From Endomychus coccineus (Eukaryota; Arthropoda; Insecta; Coleoptera; Endomychidae), in assembly GCA_958510875.1 (NCBI GenBank), contig OY294067.1:236324361-236388360 (forward strand): 64,000 bases of DNA, read 5' to 3'. Below are positions 47,001 to 56,000 of the stretch, in pieces. Below the pieces are notes generated by a model, which had not been told where the DNA came from, searched no databases, and saw only the letters and a program-made list of their open reading frames with translations. The number at the start of each line of letters is the position of its first letter. The stretch's first letter is position 1. Position numbers and translations under genes: made by a program.

Positions 47001-50000
47001 CTCCTACTAGGTAAACTGGATTACTATGGTATACGTGGCACAGCTTTAGAGCTAATGAAAACCTATTTATGTGGCAGAAAACAAGCTGTTTATACATCTG
47101 GAAATTCTAGCACATGTAGATCCATTTCGCATGGTGTACCACAAGGTTCCATTCTGGGACCAACTCTTTTTGTGATATACATTAATGACATTTTCCATTT
47201 CTTACTTCCAAGCTTATCATTTTGCTATGCAGATGATGTATCAACCGTAGAAGCAGACTCAAATATAAACGACTTAATGGACCTATGTTCTAGAATAGAT
47301 AAAAACGCTGAAACTTGGTTTACTTCAAATTATCTCAAACTAAACAGGGATAAGACACAGAAAATTATAATATCATCAAATCGACAAGTAACAACGAAGC
47401 AATATGTAGATTTATTGGGGTTTAGAATTGATGACATGTTAAATTGGGAAGCACATATTGCTAGTTTGTGCAAAAAACTTTCTACACAACTGTTCCTTCT
47501 AAGACAACTGAAATTGTGTCTTAGTCAAAGTATGGTATTACAGATATACTTTTCTCTTTTTAACAGCCACCTAACATATGGCATACTATTGTGGGGCCAG
47601 TCTTCACATGCAATTAAAGCCTTTCGTATGCAAAAAAAAGCAATCAGGATCATAGCCAATGTTTCTTACAGAGAACACTGTCGTCCTTTATTTCAAGAAC
47701 TTAAAATTCTACCCTTGCCATGTATTTTCATACTTTACAATGTTTTAGAAATACACAAAAATAATACTAAGTACCTCACAAATGCTGATTTTCATAATTA
47801 CCCAACTCGAAGAGGTGCACAACTAAGACCTCAATTTTATCGACTGGATCTATCAGCTCGAAATTCACTCAACTTACATTTATACAATAAAATACCAGCA
47901 GACATTACTGGTTTGAGTTATAACCGTTATAAGGTTAGAGTAAAGCACTCACTATTGAGGCACTGTTTCTACTCCATCGAAGAGTATTTAAATTGTGAGA
48001 CATTAATTTTTTAACATGTTAGTTTTGTTTTACTTTTAGAAATAACTATTTTAGATGTAATTAGTATGTATTAACTGCAACTATTACTTTTGTTAATTTA
48101 CCAGTTTGACATGTCACTATTGTACATTTTGTATTCAATGTGATGAAATAAATCTATCTATCTATCTATCTCATGCTGCAATAGGGTGATTTTCTATATT
48201 TGGCTAACCTATAGTTTTTTATATGCATGTGGTTTGCATGTCTTGTTGCATTATCATGTAGTGAGTGTTTAACAAAACTAGTCTAAATAGAATGAAACAC
48301 ATCAGAGGAACAATATGTTTTACTAAACCCAAACCTGGAAGCCTTTAAGGACACAATAACAAATATTAACCCATTTCTAACAATTAACATCAAAGGTAAA
48401 AAACGTGAATTAATGATCAATACTATCATTAAAACGATATTCGCAACAAAAATATGTCGAATTAGGATTCATGTCTTTGCGTCGACTCTCTCTTTACGTC
48501 GTTTAACCTCTCTTGGCATATGAATAAAAGTTTTGTTGGGACTATTTTTATATATTTGTGCATTTTCTAATTTTGCACTTCAGCGGCTAATTCGATCATT
48601 TAATTTTTGGCGTTGGTTATTGGTAATGAAATAAGATGATATCGATGCTTAAACACTTGTGGGTGAGAAATAATATTAGCATAATTGTATTAATATTAGA
48701 CTACCTTTGTTGGAACTCCAAATCAGCTAGGCAAATTTCCCCTAAATATAGAGCATCTATAACATGTAAACTGTATTTATACAATTTCTGATTTTCTGAG
48801 AGTGACAATTGATCTACTTCTTCTCGTTCTTTAACAATCTCGCCAAATAATAATGTGCCATCTACTAAATGAATATTTTTAATTTGAACCCATTTACATC
48901 CTTTCAATCGATATACTTTTTTCGTGAAAGCTATAAATATAGAAATACTTTATTATATTTATAGATTAAAAACACAATAATTTGACCTACCTGCATATAT
49001 GTTACAAACGGTATGTTCATTGAAGGAATACATTGGACAATAATGCCACCCCTCTAAATTCGAAAATGTTTTAGCAAAATTGTTCATGTCCATAATTCTC
49101 GAAGGTGCACTGAAGACCCATTCTGAAAATGAAAAGATAAATGTCAAAAGTTAATTGATTCTTCCAGTCCGTCTCATTTTCTTTCGACACAATAAAAAAA
49201 TACCTCACAGCCAACTGTTTTAAATAGCGCGATTCATTTAATTGTACGTTTTAATAAAATATAAAAGAGTTCACACTGTGGATATATTACAACACTATTG
49301 ATAAGAAATAATCACCCTTATCCACTAAAAATATTATTAAAGTACTGAGGACCTTCCGGGTACCAACTAGCCATCGTCAGACTAAACTAAATTATATATC
49401 AAAATGTGCCTGTCTAAATACTATCTAGGCATAATAATGTAAACAATGGGTTACCCTCAGCTGGAGATAAATCGGAATTTAATAAATTGCCTTTTCGCTT
49501 ATACTGTGTTTTAAAAGTGATCAACTTTCTTGAGAAATGGTGTGTATAGTAAAAATTTTCATTGCGTTGGACAATGGTTACCAATCAAATCTTTGATCAA
49601 TAATTTAATTTTGAAACAAAAAAGGAAATTGTAACGTAGCCAACTAACCAAATTACATGCATATTTTCCAAGTAGTTGGATAGAGAAGTAGGCTCAGTAT
49701 ATATATTTCATGGTAATCTTTATATACCGATATGACACTCCACTATACACCTACACATTGTTTACATCATTTATGAGAATTAAAGAAGCATATTTAAATA
49801 TACGATTTATTTAGAAATATTTAACAACGCTAAAGTACATTAAAACTACAATGCCATTGGTTTGACGCCAATGATAATACTGAAATAGGTCGATGTCTAA
49901 AATTTCACATTAAATACTAGTAAAACTTTCATTACTTATATCATCATGGACATAATCCTAGTTGCAAAAAAACACACCCTGATATTAATTTAAATGATTT

Positions 50001-53000
50001 TGTATTATTTACTCATCAGCAATAGCCTCATTCAAACAAAATGAAAATCATCTTGCTTTTTTGTAAATCTGTAACAATTTGAATATTTCTTTCAATTCCA
50101 AATATGACAAAGGACATTTTCAAGTGATTAATCATTCATTTTTGATTAATTTAATTTTATTGTTATATGGATTTGTTTTTGTTTGCATTCCACTATAAAG
50201 GAACTGAAAGGGACATGTCACCAATCCCAATGCTAATGTATGGTGGGTACGTGAAATTTTTGATTTAAGTGGAAATATTTCATAATTCAACCTCAATAAA
50301 GAGCCATTACCTTCAAATATTTCAATAAAATTTAAAAGGTTCACTTATCATTTTTCAGTAATTAATAAATTCCATAGATTGTTTTCTAAATTTGCAATAC
50401 AACCAGTTTATAGATGTAAGAACAAGGTAAAACACCGTTTAGGCAACACGTTTGATAAAGTTTCCGATTTCGACAAATCCGGGATTTACAAAATCTATTG
50501 CGAGTTGTGTTCAAAATGGTATGTGGGTCAAACTAGAAGAAACATTTTAACTCGTTATAAAGAACATTATGCTCATATAAAGAAAAATAATGGTGAAAAA
50601 TCAGAGGTAGCCGAACATATTTTCAATACAGGTCACACCATTTCTCAAGAAAGTTTATCACTTTTAAAACATAGTACAAGCAAATATCTAAGTAATTTAG
50701 AAGGGATGGAAATGTATAAGCGAAAAAGCAATTTATTAAATTCCGATATATCTCCAGCTAAGGGTAACCCATTGTTTACAATATTGGCCCCAAATAGTAT
50801 TTCAACAGGCACATTTCGATTTATAATTTAGTTTACCCTGATGATGGCTACTTGGTAGCCGAACAGCCTCAATACTTGAATAGTATTTTTAGTGGATGAG
50901 GGTGATAATTGCTTATCAACAGTAATTGTATGTACATAAGGATTTGCTTAATCATGGATTAGCATCAAACATTACCGTATGGGATATTGGCGTTCATCAT
51001 TGTATAGCAGTAGTCATGAATAAATACTGGGCAGAAAGATTTTTAGAGCCAGAGCGTTGTGTAGATAAAATCAGAGTGAAAAAATAAAACTTAGACGTTC
51101 GAAAATTCGAAATCAATAGTTCAATACACGTTAAGGTAATTCTATTTTTATTATCAATATGATATATATTTTTATATTTTCACGAAAAGAAATCGAAATT
51201 CAAATTGTACGGATGAAAATTGATATTGTAGAATAGTACATTTTCCAAGAAGAAAACAAATTTTTTATCTAAAAATATTTGATTGAAGGCAAAAACAATT
51301 TGACATTTGAAAGAACTAGTATATTTATTCCCATAAAGTAATAAATTATGGGCAGTGGAAATCTCTCTCAAATCGTTGAACCGACAAATTCAATGAAATG
51401 TTATTTACATTTCAATTTTTAGACACGTTCACTCTCTACTTAGCGAGTAATATAACATATGCAAGACACAAAGTGTACTTGAAAATCCATCCTTCATATA
51501 CAAGATTCTCCCTGGAATAAGACATTTGATACATATTTTCAGTATTGAGCAAATTGCAAAATTAGTATAGGTCTCTCTAGAGCGATCACTGACCCCACAG
51601 CTACTTCTTTTGGGAATTGGATTATTTTTTAATAAGTAATAGTTCAATTATTGGAATACAAAAACTCTTGACATGATGACGCGTTACTATGCCGATGCCA
51701 TATTTGAACCCTGGAGCTGATTGTCTTCTCACAAAATATTCCTGACAGTAAGGAGTACAGTGATCGTAAATTTTGAGTGCATTTAATATAAAAGTAATAA
51801 AAAGCGTGTACACTGTGGATACACTAGAAAACTATAATAAGATTATTTAATCAAGTCGATGATATTTTCGCGATTATTTACATGGCTTATTGAATACGCT
51901 TAACAGATAACAACCTTCCTTTCCTTGATAATAACATTACAAAAGATGGTAATCACTTGATTCGACAGATACATAAAATCCACTCAAATAAATAGGTATA
52001 CACCTGGATTCAGTTACACCAATTAATTATGAAATAGCTTCATTTAATGGTGTTGTTCTTAGATTAGAAACGTCCGTGAGTCAGTGAAATTATGACAACG
52101 AAGTTGAGAAACTTCATCAAATAGCATTGGACAATGGTTACGACAAATCTTTGATCAATAACTTAAATTTCTAAATGAACGAGGAACGCAATCAATTAAT
52201 CAAATTAGAGCCACTACATTCAAATAGTTCAATAAAATTCAAAAGTTTCACTTTTCCTCCTTGATATTGATAAATTCCATAATTTTTGTTTACATTTTTC
52301 TTCTCCTATATTATAGAACGCGAATTAAATATCTGCTACCGATTTATTAATGTGGTTCATTATAACTCGTATTTTCATTATGTAACAGATTTTTGCCAAT
52401 AGAAACGTTAATGTGGTCCATTATAACACGGATTCTCATTATGTAAGATTTTGGCCAATAGAAACACTACATACAGCATCATTCTGTCAATATCGAATAT
52501 TGTATTGAACATCTGACACATCTAAAATGTATTAATTTTTACAATTCCGACTTACTGTTAACCTAACATAAATAAAGTTTAAATTTTCTTATTTTATTAC
52601 GAATGGTCATAGAAAAAATAGTGTATGCACCTGTATCTATAGGATCTATTTAATAAAGAGTGAATTATTCAAAAATGTTTTATACTACCTCTCATATTAG
52701 ATAAATTTGCCAAATTATGTTGTTTATTCTTATATTTTTTCGATGCATGAGGAAGTTGCCAATATTGTAAACATTTTTTTCGCAGCGATTCTTGCCGAAA
52801 TTCAACTAAAGTTGGATTTTTACAAAATGTTGCTATTTTCTTCAGTGCTTGAATCTGGGATTTACCAATACTGAAATAAAATAAATTTGAATTGAAAATA
52901 ACATTATCTAATTTCAACAAGATCTAAACAATCATTTTAGAAATAATAACCACAATAATTTTATTACATTTTTAGATGAAACTACTAATTAAGTAGAATT

Positions 53001-56000
53001 GTTTTAGGTCGAGACATTATAGAATAGTTACACTAGATGGTGAAGTGATATGTGAAGATAATAACCATTCACCAAACTATTCTTTGAGGTTTAATTTGTG
53101 CTTCATTCAACCTTATGATTGGAGATGCCTTTTCTCGTTATAAATCGAGTTAAATTAATACATTTCATCCACGATCACTAAGGAAAGAAGGTTTGATACG
53201 TGTTTTCCGTGTATTTAGACGCCTTCTAATACACTATTGGATTAAAAGTCATAATACCACGCTTCGATTTTATAGCATTTTATTTAGAATTATGATTAAC
53301 TAGCGACCCGCCCCGGCTTCACACGGGTGCAATGCTGATAAATTCAGAGTGCTATAGGGAGAACCGCGGCCTCCGACGCGCTATTTATAGGCACGCTCCC
53401 GCCCGGCCAGCCGGTACCGCCGCAAACGCTACGTCCCGCAATTTTTAAATCTGTTATATCTTCGAAAATATTCATTTAAATCATATGCTGTAAAGGACCA
53501 TATAGATCTATATTAAATCAACAATGTATTTAAGGTATTTAATTGGATAAGGATTAATGCTGTATTGGTTAAAATCGCTTCGAAAATTAGCCATTATTTG
53601 TCGTAAAAAGTAAATGACAAGAAAATGGTATTGTGGGATAACCATAAGAGATAGACATATACCATCCCAGAGTTTTCTGTAGACCTTTTCAATGTGTACA
53701 ATACTTAGTACATTATTTTGATATATCTCGTAGGGTTCAGCCTGCGTTTGCAATGTAAGCGGAAAAAATGTAATTATTTACGACATCACATTAGAAACCT
53801 CAAAAATAACAGTATGTTATTATACATATAAACCTTCCTCTCCAATCACTCTATCTATTAAAAAAAACCGCATCAAAATCAGTTGCGTAGTTTTAAAGAT
53901 AAGCATACATAGGGATATAGGGACAGAGAAAGCGACTTTGTTTTATACTATGTAGTGATGATATTAACATTAGAGTTGACTTTTGGATAGTCACATTTTT
54001 GTTGAAACCTCGTTGACATATACTGTAGAATTACAAGACTAGATTACCTTTTATTGCTATTCATGAAGTATGTACTGAAACTTTCGTCTTTTTTAATCAC
54101 TTCCAAAGGAAATATCTCCAATATATCCAACTCTTCAAGAAGTCTTAGCTGCCATAATCTGTCGGCTATGTACTTCAAATATTGGCGTATCGTGATTACA
54201 TCTATATTATTTTTGAGACCATAGCCAATGAAATAACGTTCAGCGTTCGCTGGCCTTGATGAATTAGGTTTAATCACTGCAACTGTATCAATTGAATCAG
54301 TGAAATATAAATACCTAAAACGAACATGGTTAACATTTTTTGGAGGAATTTGCTTTAACTAGACTTACAACTTACACTAGATTCATTTAAATTGCTTAGT
54401 AAAATGAAAAAGATCAAGAAGTGAATTCGACTTTGGAAATGTCTAAATTGATAGCACAATTTTGGCGGAATTGAAACCAGTATTCTATAATACAGGAATT
54501 TTACTAAGAGCAATGTAATAGAAAACCAAATCCATCATAAGTTTTATCACCATACCAGAATAGGGTTGCCTTCAATTTTCGACTGTAAAGTGGGACAGTA
54601 CCTAATTTTATCATTTAAAGTAAGTACAATATCACGCAATTCGCTGGCATTGCATCCGCGGGATATGCATATACATAGTAAAGGAAATGAATGCAAGAAC
54701 CTCTTATTTTTTTGTAATGGGATGGATTTGAAGAAACCTTCTGCATTCGCTTCATTTTTGGACCAATAAATTTTGTTAACCTTTAGATTTTGGCGATCGC
54801 ACCACCTCTTTTTGCTAGAGGGGTTGCCAAGTCTCTGAGTTCTTAACCGAATTCTTTCAAATTTACATACAGGGGTTTCGAGGGGTCAGCGATTACGAAT
54901 CCGATGAGAAAATTTGAAAATTCAAAATGGCGGGTTAAAATATAAAAATGCATTTTGTAGCCTAACTGATGATTTTAGAGAAAAATACCAAGAGACCAAA
55001 AGTGTTTAGAATTCAATTTTACGTAATAAAAGGATATTCATATGTTCACTTTCAACCCCTTTTTACCTTGAGAGGGTGAACATCTCTACTTATTTGGTAA
55101 AAGAGCCGGATTTTTCCATGTAAATAGGGAAATGTTATATAAAAACACCTGAAAATTATATTTGAAGAATATCCCTTCATTCTGCACCCTATCAGATAGA
55201 TCTCCAAGGGGTGGGGGCTATATACAAGACGAAATAAAATGACTATTTTTTTCATATTTTATCACGAAAAAATCATCATAAATTAAAAACACTTTTGGAC
55301 TCTTGGTATTTTTCTCTAAAATCATCAGTTAGGCTACAAAATGCATTTTTACATTTTAACCCGCCATTTTGAATTTTCAAATTTTCTCGTCGGATTCGTA
55401 ATCCCTGACCCCTCAAAATCCCTGTATGTAAATTTGAAGGAATTTGGTCCAGAACTCAGCGCAAAAAGAGGGGGTGCGATCGCCAAAATCTGAAGGTTTA
55501 TTGATCCAAAAATGAAGCGAATGCAAAAGGTTTCATTCAAATCCATCCCATTACAAAAAAATAAGAGATGAGGGTCTTTTTATGCATTCATTTCCTCTAC
55601 TAATAAATCTACGAGAAATTCGGGATTGTGCTTAAGCACGATTATTAATGAACAAAAAAAATTGTTTGACAAACTGATAGTGATAGAATCGTAACACGAA
55701 ATTTTACTCTGTACGGGGCAATTCCATCAACATTTATCTTAATGCTAAAAGACTATTTTGTTCAACATAAAAAATAAATTCAAGGAAACATCCGTGTCGG
55801 TTATAAGCTAAGTTTGGCAGCAGAAATATTCATTTCTTTCAATGAAAAGATGGAATGGTCATTGCATAAATATAGGAAATTGAGACCGATTCCATATCAA
55901 AACAGTGGCCACGCAAGTCGGTGCGTCTGTGCCTCGCGGTCATGGCAAAATTTGGGATTGGGCACCCGAGAACTGCCCGATCCTTCGAATGACGCAGGAT

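Larger units (their letters stand above)
44077..48171 (+). mobile_element. full-length CR1/L2-like non-LTR retrotransposon
   Basis: Two overlapping ORFs (zinc-finger ORF1; endonuclease plus reverse transcriptase ORF2) are followed by a short 3' UTR and an (ATCT)n tail at 48149-48171. Both ORFs are open, so the copy is young or still able to move. It has almost no 5' UTR before the ORF1 start. It lies in the 9.8-kb CMTR1 intron, opposite to the gene. Confidence 0.9.

Noticed and set aside
45355..47097. Short minus-strand ORFs inside the reverse transcriptase gene
   Set aside because: They are shadows of the long plus-strand ORF2.
53508..53753. 81-codon minus-strand ORF inside a CMTR1 intron
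   Set aside because: It lies within the ACTAGCGACC repeat element and does not match CMTR1. The flanking exons already join in phase without it.
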